Part shown: piece by piece, positions 11,842-26,000 of the stretch | Layout of the letters: each line of letters starts with the position of its first letter | Position numbering within the stretch: the stretch's first letter is position 1 | NCBI GenBank assembly: GCA_964035545.1 | Contig: OZ037771.1 | Span: 14,445,633-14,509,632 of the forward strand | DNA: 64,000 nucleotides | Direction: 5' to 3' | Source: Bugula neritina | Lineage: Eukaryota > Bryozoa > Gymnolaemata > Cheilostomatida > Bugulidae | The notes under the pieces: model-generated | What the model was told of the DNA's origin: nothing | The model's input: the letters and a program-made list of their open reading frames with translations, nothing else | Databases searched by the model: none | Made by a program: the position numbers and the translations under genes

Positions 11842-12048
11842 GTAAGTACATCACTGTCTTATATTCATACACTACTCTACTCTAGGCAGTGTTTTACTGT
11901 TCTGTAGTATAACTATTATATCTTATAGATTGATTAAAGGATTTTTTACTCATCATAATTTGTGGGATCTAAGACAATAAGTGTTTGAAGACTGCAAGGT
12001 TTTTCACCTTAACAGTTTAGTATTTGTTGGCAGGAAAACAACTGAACC

Positions 12049-14463
12049 ATGAAGGTTGCCGTAGTCATCCTCGCTGTTGCTATTGTTGGAGCTTTTGCTC
12101 AGGAATCTGCAGATTCTGGAGTACCAGAATTCGTGTGCACCAGCAGTAACTCTTTTGTCTGCACAGTAAGTAACTCTACAAGCAATTTATCTTTACATAT
12201 ATATTATTTAGTTTAGTTTAGTTTAGGTTGTTGAGGAACCAACATTCAAATTACTAATCAAAATTGCAAGTTTTAAAGCCTAAAATTTGAAACACGTAAC
12301 ATACATTAGATAATCTTTTTATCATATAAATATTAAATCATGCAAACATTATAGTATTGTATTATAGTACAGTACCTACTAATGTACAGTTTTACTTTCA
12401 CATCAACAGAATAAATAAAAACGTTTTCAACTAGTAAATGCTCCTCTACTCATTTTCCTCAAGTAGGTTTAACAATTACAAAAAATTGTAGTTCCAGAAA
12501 CTGGGACATAGCATCAAGTATCACGCTAAAAAATTGGGATCAAAACTTTCTGATGTGGGCGGCTCCATCTTAGGCGCCACCATCGATCAAGGAAAGAACC
12601 TTTTGGCCAACGGTGCCCAAGGCAAGTACATGCATAAACTAGTAAATATAAATTGTGCATAAAAAGCAAGTATACTTGGACATCAATGCAAGAATAATTT
12701 TACTGTCAATATTCACTCTCTGAAGTCGTAACACCATGACAGCTGCATCTCACTGACCTTGATTGGTAAACTTATTACACTTCTCTTGCTAGCTATTCTT
12801 TCTATTAACATTCAGTTTATTTTATTAGCTGTGCTTGGAACCGTTCTGGAACATCTCAACAAGGAGGGTCTCGTAGGAAAGAGAGAACAAAGCTCTTTCC
12901 TCAGCAAAGTTAGAGACCATGTCAAGAATGGGTTTGACAAGCTCAAACAGGTGAAACTTAATGACACTTTTGCAGTCTATAACAGCAAAATTATTCTGAT
13001 GACTTTAAATTTGTAATTTGATGACAATGGCTTGAAATGAACCGCCCAAAGCGTACAAATTCACCGTTTACTCGTTGCAGATCAAAGAAGGTCTACACAC
13101 AGCCTTCAAGAACGCAGTTGACAGGCTCCACAGCAAATTGGTCGATGTTGCAGCACTCAAGAACATTGATGACGATGCTGACAAAGCAGTTGATGATGCC
13201 GTAGGTCAGTCAGTTTGTCAAGCATAATGAGCAAATTAAAATATTTTGTTCTTGTTAAGAAGGACAACTCTAACATCAAATAATTTTGCAGATGAGTTCA
13301 ACAAGGAAGGTAACAAAGGAAGATTCGCCATGGCCAAGGCTATTGCTGGTAAAATCAGGGATATCTTCAAGGCTGGTATGGATAAACTGAGAGAGAGATT
13401 CGGTAAGAAGGTTGAGGAGAGAGCTATCTTTGGATTCGACTCTCTTTCTGATGCCTGGGAGAAAGCTAAGGGACATTTGAGCAACCTCGGTGGTGCCATT
13501 GCTGATACCTTCAAGCCTCATATCGATTCTCTCAAACAGGTATGCCTTCTTAATTTTAATTTAAATTCATTGTTGCTTTTCAAAAAGAACAGTCGATGCG
13601 TTGATTTTCTTTTGAGTTAAAGAGCTTTCTTGATAACCAAATGCCAATTTTTGAATTCAGTAAATTTTTTTTAAAATTTGATCAAACTAGCACATCACTA
13701 ATAAAAATACACACTCATTTTGATTGATTTCAGGGTGTTAGTGCACTCGGAGACCAAGTCAAGGCTCATGCTGGAAACATTGCTGGAAAACTTAAAGAAT
13801 CATTCGATGGTCTGAAGGGCAAACTGTCTGGACACATTGACACCCTCAAAGGTCACGCTGCCACTCTTGGATCCCACGCTACCAACGCTCTCAAAGCTCT
13901 TGGAGAGGCTGTCGCTGGCATCACCCGTAAGTGCAGACACCTTGAATTCTACTCTGAGTAGAGATGTTAGGTTTATAAAAGTTGCTTTACTTTTCACCTA
14001 AACTACTTTCTCACTACCTCAAAACTTTAATGAAAACTGTTGTCCTATACCTGGTGACTTACATCTTAGCTTGTGATTTACTTATTAGCTAGTAACTTAC
14101 CTATTAAGTTAGTGACTTATAATTCATTAGTTAGTTACTTAATTATTAGCTAGTAACTTATATAATTTATTGGTTATTTACTTACATATTAGTTAACTAC
14201 TCACATATTATTTATTGATTTGCCTAATAGCCAGTGACTTACCTATTAGCTAGTGATTTACCCATCAGCTACTCAGTCAGCTGTACTTACTTCTTCAGTT
14301 ATTTGTGAACAAGTTGAAATATAATCATTATTCTGTTGAATATTTGTTTTATACAGAGCAAGTGGCTAGCAACATCTCTGGAACCGCCAGCGATGCCGTC
14401 AAGACCGTAGTTGATGCTGCCGGAGTTGTCAGCAACCACGTCGGAGATGCTGTCGCAAACTAA
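12049..14463 (+). CDS. Secreted helical protein, tandem family gene 2
   Basis: Coding exons 12049-12165, 12492-12621, 12829-12950, 13081-13204, 13292-13539, 13734-13926 and 14357-14463 encode 346 residues. Exons and introns are nearly identical to gene 1. The clearest protein difference is the linker after the signal peptide (QESADSGVPEFVCTSSNS here, Thr/Pro-rich in gene 1), where it agrees with gene 3. It keeps the GKRE site, the N-terminal Cys pair, the GC donor after 12621 and the C-terminal Ala/Val-rich helix. AATAAA is at 14513. Such identity including introns means very recent duplication or ongoing gene conversion; collapse or mis-assembly should be excluded. Function is unknown, as for gene 1. 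Confidence 0.88.
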
Positions 14464-17460
14464 ATCTAAAATTATCAAATTTTTGTGAACATCTTAAGTA
14501 TTGAGATCTGACAATAAAATATTCCTATAACATAAAGTATACCTTCAAGTTGTTATCTTATTGATTCTTTTGCCTATTGTATTATTGAGTATAATATAGT
14601 AAGTAGCAACTTAAAGACTTCAACAACTCTCTCTATAAAGCTATATTCAGCACATTGTGGGAAAGGCTTATAATACAAGATATTTTTTCATAAACACTAA
14701 AATTAAAGTTTGCCAAACACTGCTAAGCTTTTAGGTGTATCAAATATTCAAAACACACCCCCAGCATGGTATTTTTATAATATAAATATGCTCATAAGAA
14801 AATATGTCTTGCTATATTCAACATCTAGTAGTTTAAGGAATCACTCAAGCAAAGATAGAAATAAGAATAGATTATACAACGGAATCCCTGTGTTTTATAG
14901 AGTGGGATCTTAGCAAACTCATTAATTAACCTTTATTTGGGGTTTGAGAGACAGCTACCGGAGGTGACTAAGCTCTCATTTTGTAATGCTAAGCAAACTG
15001 TTGATGACAAACCAAAATAATTAGACTAACTCAAGAACAGCTACAATGAGTTGCTTGTGTTGATAGCATACCTTTAAAAATTTTCCTATTAGCTATAAGC
15101 TATGTTTTGTTTTACATTTTCTTTCACAATATTTCTAGAAAAAGCTTTTACCAAGCATTGCCAGTGTAAATCTGTTTTTTCCAAGATATATGTTTCACAA
15201 ATTTAAAAATACTTGTTTATTATAGACCAATAAACTAATTTTATAAAAGTCATATAAGTAGATGAATAATTAATGCAACGCTAATCTATGTAAAACTAAT
15301 TTGTTTCCCAATCTTAATGCTTGAAGGGCAATTCGCCAATCACATGAAGTTACCTTGCAGCTAATCTACTAAATACTATAAGCTATATCACATTCCAGAG
15401 ATAGGACTAGAGGTTATTATGACATAATGCATTGCTCTGTAAATATTACAGAAAAATTTTTGGATGTTTGGTGCTATAGTTGCAAGCTTCAAGCTTTACT
15501 AGAGTTCTTAAAATCATGTGACAGCACTATGAGTCACACCCATCACAAATAGCAAGAGCAATGAAGTCTAAGAAAATAAAATAAAATTAAATATAAAAGT
15601 TTTATACAGTCATCATATGTAAAATTTCCAAAAAGATATTCATACTACATAGAATATCCTTACAACAGTATAGATGCAAATACTTGTAGGTATTATACAT
15701 ATAATATAAGGATAACAAAAACATGAACATAAATACAATGCACATAAATACAATCTAAAGATACAAAAGGAACACATATACTACAAATATGGATGCATTA
15801 TAATATAAAAAATAGATGCATGTGTAATAAAGAATCAAAATATCTGTTATATGAAAACTAGATTTTGTTACTGACAGTTGTGAGCAATCCAACAATGAGC
15901 AAATAACTCCTAACATATTCAAACTGCCTCAATTATTGTCGTAGTATTATTTGGCATTAATTTATAGCTTTAGCTAAAAGCAGTGTTCTAACTGCATACA
16001 TTATTATTTAAAAAGCCACCGCTCCACTAATATCAAAGCAATTGCTCTACTTTTTACAACTATTCCTCTAACTTGAACACAGGTTTTTTAAACAACACTC
16101 AGTCACATGACAGTCACATGACAGTTACATGACAGTCACATGACAGTCACGTGACAGTCACGTGATATTAGTAGTAGTTTTAGTTTTGTTACTGGCCACA
16201 GTTGCAGCAACATTACATAACTATGGCAGCTGAGCTCTGCTAAATAAGTCTAGTGTATTTCTCTCTGTAATAGAACACTCTTGTACCATCTTGAGAGGTT
16301 TAACTTTGGTGATGCAGCACTAACTTGTCTAACAGGAAACATGAACACCTATCTACTGTAAATCAAACTGTAAGAGAGAGGTTGAAAAGTAGGCCATATA
16401 GGAGCACCCTATGTGAACAGAATAGTTTTATGCTCATAAAGCTACTAATTAGTGTGCTTTTAGCTGTTTTTGCATTCTTCAAGTTGTACTATAACTTTCA
16501 ACACCGTAATGATATTTTTTGATGCTTTAAATGGAATGTTGATTATTCTTTCTTTATAAAACAGTTTTTTTCAGAAATACTTTCTATAGGCTTGTAGCAA
16601 ATATGATTTTTGCAAATTTTTGTTGCAATATAAAATCTTATCACTGCAAAGAGAAATCAAGCATAGCTGAAAGCTTTTGCTTTCCCATTTTTGGGAGCCG
16701 AACCCGTTGATATATAACCCCAAAGCTGCATATACAACTCTAAGGTTACATATATTATTATACCTTTAAGGCCACCTATATACTTTTAAAGTTGCATAAT
16801 ATACTTATACCTTCAAACCCACATCATAGCACTAAAGATAAATATATATTACATATAATACAATTGCAAACCATTTTGTAACTCATTTGTTACCTGTATA
16901 ATTTTCAGATAAACAGAGCCCTGGTTTGATTTTATACTGGTGTATTGTAGATAAGGTAGTTAACTCAACAGGTGTAGTGACTTTTGTAAATTATGTGTCT
17001 TTTGGCATCAATATTGCCTGACTTAAGTGCTGACAGATATAATAGCAGTAGTGTGGTTGACTATTACATACAACTGTGCTAAGTAATACTAAACCATTAA
17101 TATCAGTTGAGTTGCAAAAAGCAATTTACCTCGGTGAAGTAATTTTAACAGAGAAAGTGTCATGACAGTCAATTTGATTGCTTCTTTTTTGTTTCATAAA
17201 ACTTGTTTCTATACTTCAATTATTACACACAGTAAAATGAAGGTAATAGATCACGTGGAATAGACACATGGCAAGCTTAAACGTTGTCCTTATTTGCGTC
17301 AATCTACAGATAACTGACTGAGAGAAACTGCAGATGGCGTAGCGATGTTCTTGTGCTGCTAGAGACCGGATGCTAACTGTTGTTGAGTTACACAGACAGG
17401 TGCAACATTCACATAGCCTAGAAGGTAAAGGGTGGTGACTGAAGAGACCCCATATGTTTG
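14464..17460. other. Gene 2-gene 3 spacer
   Basis: A paralogue of the gene 1-gene 2 spacer without the two transposon insertions, so it holds their empty sites near 16213 and 16966. About 190 bp at 15050-15235 have no counterpart in the first spacer. No gene is recognised; the 65-codon frame near 16325 lacks an ATG and is broken in the other copy. Confidence 0.75.
16099..16166. promoter_or_regulatory. 11-bp array of E-box-like motifs (spacer copy 2)
   Basis: Six AGTCACATGAC-type units, the last two reading AGTCACGTGAC and AGTCACGTGAT. One therefore contains the palindrome GTCACGTGAC, a sequence typical of MiT/TFE and other bHLH-zip sites. It is longer by about two units than the copy at 9499-9545. 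Confidence 0.5.
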
Positions 17461-17544
17461 ACAGATTCCTTATAGAACCTCAACTAATAGAGTATAAAAG
17501 GAGTGGACAGGGACTCTAAGCTTCACTCTTGTAGTCGGAATAAA
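17250..17544 (+). promoter_or_regulatory. Promoter and 5' UTR exon of secreted gene 3
   Basis: TATAAAAG is at 17493-17500, the 5' UTR exon ends at 17544 before GTAAGT, and an E-box TCACGTGG lies at about 17251. The block is nearly identical to that of gene 2 from about 17220 through the start of the coding region. Confidence 0.75.
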
Positions 17545-17751
17545 GTAAGTACATTACTGTCTTATATTCATACACTACTCTACTCTAGGCAGTGTTTTAC
17601 TGTTCTGTAGTATAACTATTATATCTTATAGCTTGATTAAAGGATTTTTTACTCATCATAATTTGTGTGATCTAAGACAATAAGTGTTTGAAGACTGCAA
17701 AGTTTTTCACCCTAACAGTTTAGTATTTGTTGACAGGAAAACAACTGAACC

Positions 17752-19963
17752 ATGAAGGTTGCCGTAGTCATCCTCGCTGTCGCTATTGTTGGAGCTTTTG
17801 CTCAGGAATCTGCAGATTCTGGAGTACCAGATTTCGTGTGCACCAGCAGTAACGCCTTTGTGTGCAAGGTTTGTTATATTTGCATATTTTCATTCTCTAG
17901 TCCTTCAATCACAGAAGTGTTCAGTAGAATTAAAAATTCTTAAGTTTGTTGATTATTGTTGAAATAATTTCATCAAGCTTCATTAAATTTATCATGATGC
18001 TATATACTAGACACCTTTGAAACAATGACCTTTACAAAATATTTGCTTTAAATGAACAGTTGCAAGAAGTTGGACACCACATCAAGTACCATGCTACAAA
18101 GCTAGGAAGTCAACTTGGGAAAGTTGGAAGTGCTGTTTTGGGAAGTGCTATTGACCAAGGAAAAACTCTTTTGGCCAACGGGGCTCAAGGTGAGTAAAAC
18201 CATTTAAACAAATAAAATAAAGCTAATTTCACAAGGAGGAAATAAACCATGTTTTAATAATCAGCACTAATTAATGTGCAATTTAAATGTGAAGTATATA
18301 AATAATTAGGCTACAATATGAAAGGCATTACAAGTGTGTAGTAGTATATAAAGTGAAACAGATTAAACAATAGAAGTTGTATTCATGTCACAAGGTTTAA
18401 TTATAACAACATGATGCAACTGCCATATACATTGGTACTTTATAAACAAAGTTGACTAGAAAATTTATAATTTATTCGGTTTTACTAAATAGAATCAATC
18501 AATTCAATTCACAACATGCTATATGTTCGGTTTTATTATTTATATTTTAGCTGTGCTTGGAACCGTTCTGGAACATCTCAACAAGGAGGGTCTTGTAGGA
18601 AAGAGAGAAGAAAGCTCTTTCCTCAGCAAAGTTAAAGAGCACCTTCAAGCTGGATCGGGTCTACTTAATAAGGTAAACAAAGTCACATGACCACATAAAG
18701 TCACATGACCGCTATTATGTCAAGTTGCTTGCTTTTAACTTTGAAGAGACTCATATTATAATTAACAATTTCTAACAGAAAAAGTTCGCTTGCAAATTTA
18801 TGGAGTTATTTCATAAATTTCGCATATTGTTAGATCAAAGAAGATCTTCACGCTGCATTCAAGAAAGCAGCCCAACAAATTACCGGCAAGATCGCTGACT
18901 TGTCAGCACTCAAGAAAGTTGATCAGGATGCTGTCAAGGAGATCGACGCTGCCATTGGTATGTAACCTCTTGATTCCTTACTAATAGCCATCACGTAAAG
19001 ATGATTCAAACGACATCAAGTTTTCAAATATTCTTGACATTGGGAGCAATGGAAAGATATTTGCTAAGAATTTATTACTCCAACATTAAATAAAAAAGTA
19101 TATTGATCTTGTAAAGAGTGAACGACTCTAACATCAAATAATTTTGCAGATGAGTTCAACAAGAAAGGTAACAAAGGAAGATACGCCATGGCTAAGGCTA
19201 TTACTGGTAAAATCAGGGATATTTTCGAGGCTGGTATGGACAAACTGAGAGAGAGATTCGGTAAGAAGGTTGAGGAGAGAGCTATCTTTGGATTCGACTC
19301 TCTTTCTGATGCCTTTGAGAAAGCTAAGGGACATTTGAGCAACCTCGGTGGTGCCATTGCTGATACCTTCAAGCCTCATATCGATTCTCTCAAGCAGGTG
19401 CGTGGTCAGATACAAGCAATGAATTTATGCATAACACTGTAAGCTGGTGACTCAGCTGTAAAGGCTACCACTACTATACCGTAGCAAAGTTGCAAACATG
19501 TTAAAAAAAACTTTTTGCTATGACATTGTTCAAAACTTTTGTGTGGAAGGTATTAGAGCATCAACTAAATAGAATAACATCATTTTCAAACTGAAACTTA
19601 CAGGGAATTGCATCTCTTGGAGATCAAGCCAAAACCCACGCTGGAAACCTTGTTAACGCTGCAAAGGATTCTTTCAATGACCTCAAAACAAAGCTTGCTG
19701 GTCATGTCGACACCCTTAAAGGTCATGCTGCCACTCTCGGAACTCACGCTACCGATGCCCTCAACGCCTTGAAGGCAGCCGTTTCTGGCATCGCGAGTAA
19801 GTCCCGAGACGTTCTCTGAACAGATCATTACAAACCTTTCTTGAATTTTGATATCAAATATCTTATAATTATTCAACTCGGCTAATTTTGTTTTTTAGGG
19901 GAAGTTGCCAGTAACGTTGCCGATACCGTTAAAGATGCTGTCAGCGATGTTGTCTCCAACTAA
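17752..19963 (+). CDS. Secreted helical protein, tandem family gene 3 (mosaic)
   Basis: Coding exons 17752-17868, 18060-18189, 18551-18672, 18834-18957, 19150-19397, 19604-19796 and 19899-19963 give 332 residues. All intron phases match genes 1 and 2. The signal peptide exon, the first half of the third exon (AVLGTVLEHLNKEGLVGKRE) and the long 248-bp exon are almost identical to genes 1 and 2. The second, fourth, sixth and seventh coding exons and most introns are clearly diverged, and the C-terminus is shorter. The donor after 18189 is a normal GT, unlike the GC in genes 1 and 2. AATAAA is at 20029. The patchwork suggests gene conversion. Function unknown. Confidence 0.88.
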
Positions 19964-20034
19964 CTTAGTCATGCTGCCAAGTTATGAAAAAACATTATTT
20001 ATGTAACAACAGAGATATCTAATTTACCAATAAA

Positions 20035-23007
20035 ACATACGAATATCTCAACAGTGTGTTTGTTGCTTTTAATGATCTGTAGCTTTTGTAGCATAATCTA
20101 TAGCTCAATGATTGAATATTGTTAAGAGCGCAGTGATTGCATAATATAATCTAGTAAAGGAAGTGATGCCAGTAGATCGCTTCAAAAATGAAAATTAAAT
20201 GATATAAAATGGTAGTTAATGTAAACAAAGTCAAGCTTTAAAAAATCATTTGTTCCTAAAAAACTAATGTTTTGCAGAAACGCAACAATAAGCATGCGTC
20301 TTCACCTTTTATTAAAATGAGAAATCTTCTTAAGCACAAAATATGAAAACAGGATGTCATAAGAAAGCATAGCATTGTCTCTAAATAGAATGCAGATATC
20401 AATTTATTGAAGTAGCTATTTAGCTTTGAAAATATTCATGTCTCTATTTCTTTACATCATTTGTCATCTTCTATCCCTATTGTACAAAACCTGTTGCAAC
20501 ACAAAATGTCTGTAAATTATAAATATGATAATCAGCGCAGCAATGTATGTTAGAAATATCTTTCATAGTGCAATCAGATTATCTTCAAATTTGATTATTT
20601 TTAATAAAATTGTATATTATGTGTCATTCTTTCAATATTTGGAAATGAAATGTTTTTGCAGCGACTTTTGTTGAAGTATTGAAACAAATTTTAATTAATA
20701 TAGTTGAAACACTTGTCTAAAGTAAGTCTAAAATCATACTTGATACTTTTAGTATTATAATAATTCATTAAATTATAACATGAATAAAATAAAATAATTA
20801 TGTTAAACACTTTGTCACGATTTTCTTATTTATTATAAAGATAAAATTAAACTGAGAAAACATTAATTTTAGCCATTTATACATTTAAAAAAATTAAAAG
20901 AATTGTAGCATGTTCAAATGTTAAAGGAGATAATATAACACAAAAGATAGTTTAAAATCATATATCAATAATGAAGTATGACATGATAATATAACATATT
21001 ATAATATAACAACAATATAACGTATTGCACTATATAACGTTGTATAAGAAAAAATAAAATATTGTAACAATATGAGGTAAAAGATTATAAAAATATAATT
21101 CATAATAAAATAAAACATAGCCCAACAATATATTACAATAAAATAACATAACACCGCAATATAACATAAAGTATTTTAAGCCTGGTATTTTATTTAAAAA
21201 GCATTAAAAGCACCAAATATAATTCTAATAAAAACTTTGCATGAATGAATGCTCTTACAGTTGTGGGTTTAGAAACATACAACTCAATGTATATTTTAGC
21301 ATTATTTAATAATACATAATATTGCTTAAAATTGTTAGGCATCAAGAGTTACTAAGCCTTAACTGAGAGAGTAGCATAACAAGTGTGTAGTCACAAAAAT
21401 AATGTTAACTGCAAAGAAGCCTAAAGGTATTTTGAAAAAGTCTAAAGTAGTGTGAAGGGGTTAAAGGGGTGTGCCAAGGACCGTATATATAGCAATCAAG
21501 TGTTTCAAAGGGGTATTAAATCAGTGGATACAGGTAAACGTGGTGCAAAGGAATACAAAGTGGCATAAAGGAAAACAAAAAGTTACAAAAAAATGAAGAA
21601 GTACAAATATATTGTATAGGACTATTAAGTTTTATTATCAAACTACAATTGTTGAAACTTTACATAAGCTGGGAAAGCTTTCCTTAATGCATGATAGCTT
21701 TTCACATATCATCACAGCTATGCCAGCTATAATGTGCTTTTTCCACATTCATTATGGCTACTACACAAAAGGTAGTAACGGTTTTTGACTAGTATAAGAA
21801 CCCAGCATTTTTCACTTATCCACACACTTGCGTCTCACTCTTGCAACTTGCAACTTATGATATAACCTTTTTCACATTGCCATTTTTTTCAGCCTGCTAC
21901 AATAAATATTTTTATACACTTAAAACACAATTTACGCCTTTTAAAAAATAAATCAGTTTTTTGAAAAACAGAAATTCGTATAATGAATATCTATAACGGT
22001 TTACTTCTACCAATAGCTCTAGTGGCTTTAACAGAGTACCATGAGAATAGCTGCAGCAGGTTGTTTACGTTACATAATATCCTGCAACTAGCCTTAAAAT
22101 AGAACGGAAAGGGAAGATAGTAAAGTATTTATCAGTGACTACATTCAGTGAACAACCATATGTTAATCTATGATAACAAAAAGGTAGCAACAACACATCA
22201 ATATAGTGTAGAATATTGTAGAGCAATATAGAACATATTATTCCTAAAGAGCATTCTTTAACACTATAAAACAGTGAAAAACATCATAGAAAATTATAGA
22301 ACAAGATATAACAATATAGACCAATAATAAAAACTATAAAATGCTTTAGAACAGCATAGACAACTATAGAAAAATGTAGACCGTTATAAAGTACTATAGA
22401 ATAATCTAGAACAGCATAGAACAGTTTATAGATAACTCTTATGCAATCATAAAAGTTCTAATCATGTTTAAAATCTGTAAAAGATCTATTCTATCATACA
22501 TTTGTTTTTTAAGTTAATTTCCCTCCTCGAAAGTTTGCTTTCACCAACTTTCAGAAGAAAGTTAATGGATGGTTTAGTTGACAAAAATGTTATAGTGTCA
22601 CATTACTATCATATGTGGCTTGGGACAGGCTGCTTGGGTTTAGCAAGCATTGACGTCATCATATTATATGGCCATACATAGCGTGACAGGAAATCTGACG
22701 ATTCCCATAGCCCTCAGCTAGTGTGAGCCTACTATACTAGCAACTTAAGCAAACAATTCTAATCAACTAATTTAGTTACACAATTTACAAAAATAAAATT
22801 TCTCACATGTATCAAAAGCTGATTACGTGACATACTTTCAAAAAACCACAGTTGAAAGTTGCCTTTAGTGCCGATAACCCAAGGTTTGCTGGTTGAATTT
22901 AAAGTTGTAACATTTCTTTTTGATAATGTATATTTAATTTTGGCAATATTAGAAACAGTTAGTAGAAAGTTCAGTTTGATTTAATTATGTTTTTATTTTT
23001 ATTGTAG
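20035..23007. other. AT-rich intergenic DNA between genes 3 and 4
   Basis: No supported gene. A degenerate TATAGAACA-type repeat covers about 22190-22440. Any upstream non-coding exon or promoter of gene 4 must lie in the 3' part, but I could not place it: the ATG of gene 4 follows an acceptor-like attgtag directly. Confidence 0.6.
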
Positions 23008-26000
23008 ATGAAGGTGTTAGGGACTTTGCTAGTTGTGGTAGTCTTGTTTAACGTGTGTCATGGTGGAACACTCACTGACAAGTTTAAAGAAATTGGAGAC
23101 AACCTTAAACAGACTGGAACCGAAATAAAGAATAAACTGACGGGCATTACTCAATCTCTGGGAATTGTTGCTAAAAGCAAACTAAAAAGCTTGGCTTCAC
23201 AGAGTTTACAGGGTTAGTATGTCCTTCGTACATTGTACTGCTTCAATTTCTTTCATTGTATGTATATCTGTATGATGAATTTGTAGTTGCAGTTTGCGTT
23301 AAGTTATGATTGTGGTAGTTTCATTCAATGCAATTGTCTCCAAATACCAAAAGAAAAATCTATTGCATAATTCCAGCAGTGAAAACAGGTGTTATATTGT
23401 ATTTGATTTAGACCTCATTTCATTTCCGTTATTTTCCACTCTTGACGAGTTATTGAAACTTGCATATGTGTATATACTGTATTAACAAGAATGTAGCATT
23501 ATTGAAGTATACAGTTCATTTCAAATTTAGCCCCGTTGTGTAATTCTAACTGTTGTTTGAAAAATTGAGTTTGCATTGTTGCACTTGATTACGTTCTGCT
23601 AACAACAGATTTGATGTAGAATTTAGATCAAACTTTCTTATTTTTAAGTAATTATCAAGCAGCAGCAGCAATATCCTAATTATATCTATATGAACTACTT
23701 ATTGTTTAGTCAATATTAAAGTATATGACGTCAGTTGGTACTTTTTGGCAGCTTTGGCCGGTGCTGTTATAACTAGCTTCAAGGGGTTTGACCTTGGCGA
23801 AATACTATTTGGAAAGCGAGAGTTGGGTGCCGTACAGTACTTCAGGCAGCTGGTAAGTGTCAGTAACTACTATAAAATGCCAACAATCAACTGTAGGGTG
23901 TCAGCAATAAACAATCATAATAGATGACTATTTCTTTGCTATATGACAAATAGAGAAACACAATCATAATATGAAAATTTAAATCGAATGGACAGAATTA
24001 TCTTCTATCTATAAATTAAAGATTGGCATTTCTCTGAATTAATTTACTCTGTAAAGCTTGTAATATGCGTCTAATGCAAATAATATAAGATCTAATTAAT
24101 CATGATATAATAAACTCCTACAGTGGAAAAGAGTTTAAGTTATCATTTTCAGGCAGCACAGGTGAAAGAGACTCTAGATAAAGTATTCAAGAAGACATTC
24201 GATAGATTCAGCAGCGTCATCAAGAGTTTGGGTCAGCAAAAATCCACGAAGCAGCTGCATTCTGAACTGGCAGAGATTGCTGGTAAGTTTAGTTATTGAT
24301 GTAAATGCAGTAGATGGAACAAGTTGTATAAAATATTTAAATTAATATATTCTTATTATATCTAATTATATCTAAATATAACGCATAAAATCTATCTAAA
24401 ATATCATAACTTAAAAGTAAAGTAAACAATCCAAATGATTATAAACTAAGAATCTAAAGCAGCGATTAAAAGGACTAATAGTTTTATATAATGCTATATT
24501 TCTGTCTTAGAACTGCATTGAAAACAAAAAATACTATACAATCTTTCCTTATAATAGTGCAATATTTGTAATATATTATATATGTAATGTATATAGCATT
24601 CAATATACGTAATGTGTATACTATATAATATATATAATATTTATAATATAATATAATATGATATACATGTTATGTAATATGTATAGTACACAAGATATGC
24701 AATATATGTATATTATAGATCATATATTATATGTAATATGTATAATATAATATAATATACTATATACATATACATATTATGTAATATGTGTAGTACATAG
24801 GATATGTAACATGTATAATATTATGTAACTGCAGTTTTAAGTTGTGTCGCACACTATTATGTTTTAATACAACACTGCTTGGCCAATTAGAGTAAACAAG
24901 TTTACTTTACAGGCCAGGCTTTACTTAGCAAAGTTTAGCAGACTACAGGTATACCTGTAAGCAAGGTGTGTTTGTAGCCTTCTAGAAATGGAGGTAACTT
25001 TGATAACTGAATCTTTGTCACATTTGACAACGATATGCTAATTAGTCTTAGCAGCTTATTTCAAAATATGATTCATCACTTTGACTATATCTCAAAGTAT
25101 ATGCTTGTATTTAAACATTAGTTTGTCTCATATTATGACTGTTGGTATGATAGTATAGTGGTATATATCTATTTCATTAAACTGTAATGCAACTCTCTCT
25201 ACTTGTTACAACAGATGACCATGAGCTGGCAGCAAGAAGCATTGTTGGAGATACCCTTAACACTGGAATAAACTTTATCAAGAATGCTTACCAGAAACTC
25301 AAGGTAAATTTCAGTAGATAAAAAGAAGTTAAATTTTCATCAAATCAACAATAAATATGTACTTTAAGCTATTAGTTAGTGGAGCCTGAAACAACCTCAC
25401 ATGCTAATTAATTTTAAGCCACAAAAACTAAAATTTAGCTGAATTTCTAATAAAACTTCCTTGAGCCTGGTTAAGGGCACTTCACAAGAACGTCTCTTCT
25501 CGTCAACTACTTGATAGTTCCACAGCCAACTTATCTTACGTTTGCTTAGAGCATGTTACCGTTTAGACTGGTAAAGCATACTAGCAACTACAGCTTTCTA
25601 ATCAGAATAAAAGCTAATTTAATATAAGTTCTCCAATATTCTTGTAGTTTGTTTGACACGTTGTAAAAGGAGTTGTATTACTTCTGTTGGAAATACCGTT
25701 AGCTATTTATAGCTTTGCAATGTTGATGACAGTCAATTACACATATTAGTAATTAATTTGCTGACTTTCTTCATTTTTGCATGCAGCCTGAACTTGCAAA
25801 ACTTGAAGCAATTTTTTATAATCATCTTAAGAGAAAAAAATGTTTTTATGTTTTCTTCTAGGACTTTCTTGGAAGTAAGACTAAAATAGCAGACCCTGTA
25901 ATGATCAGCAAAAGAGGTTTACTCACCGATGCCTGGGACAGTCTGATGGGCAGACTAAACACACTCAAAGAGCAGTTCCAGCCACACTATGCTAAGACCA

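Noticed and set aside
16325-16522. 65-codon ORF with a hydrophobic stretch
   Set aside because: No ATG start, and the equivalent frame in the other spacer near 10450 is disrupted.
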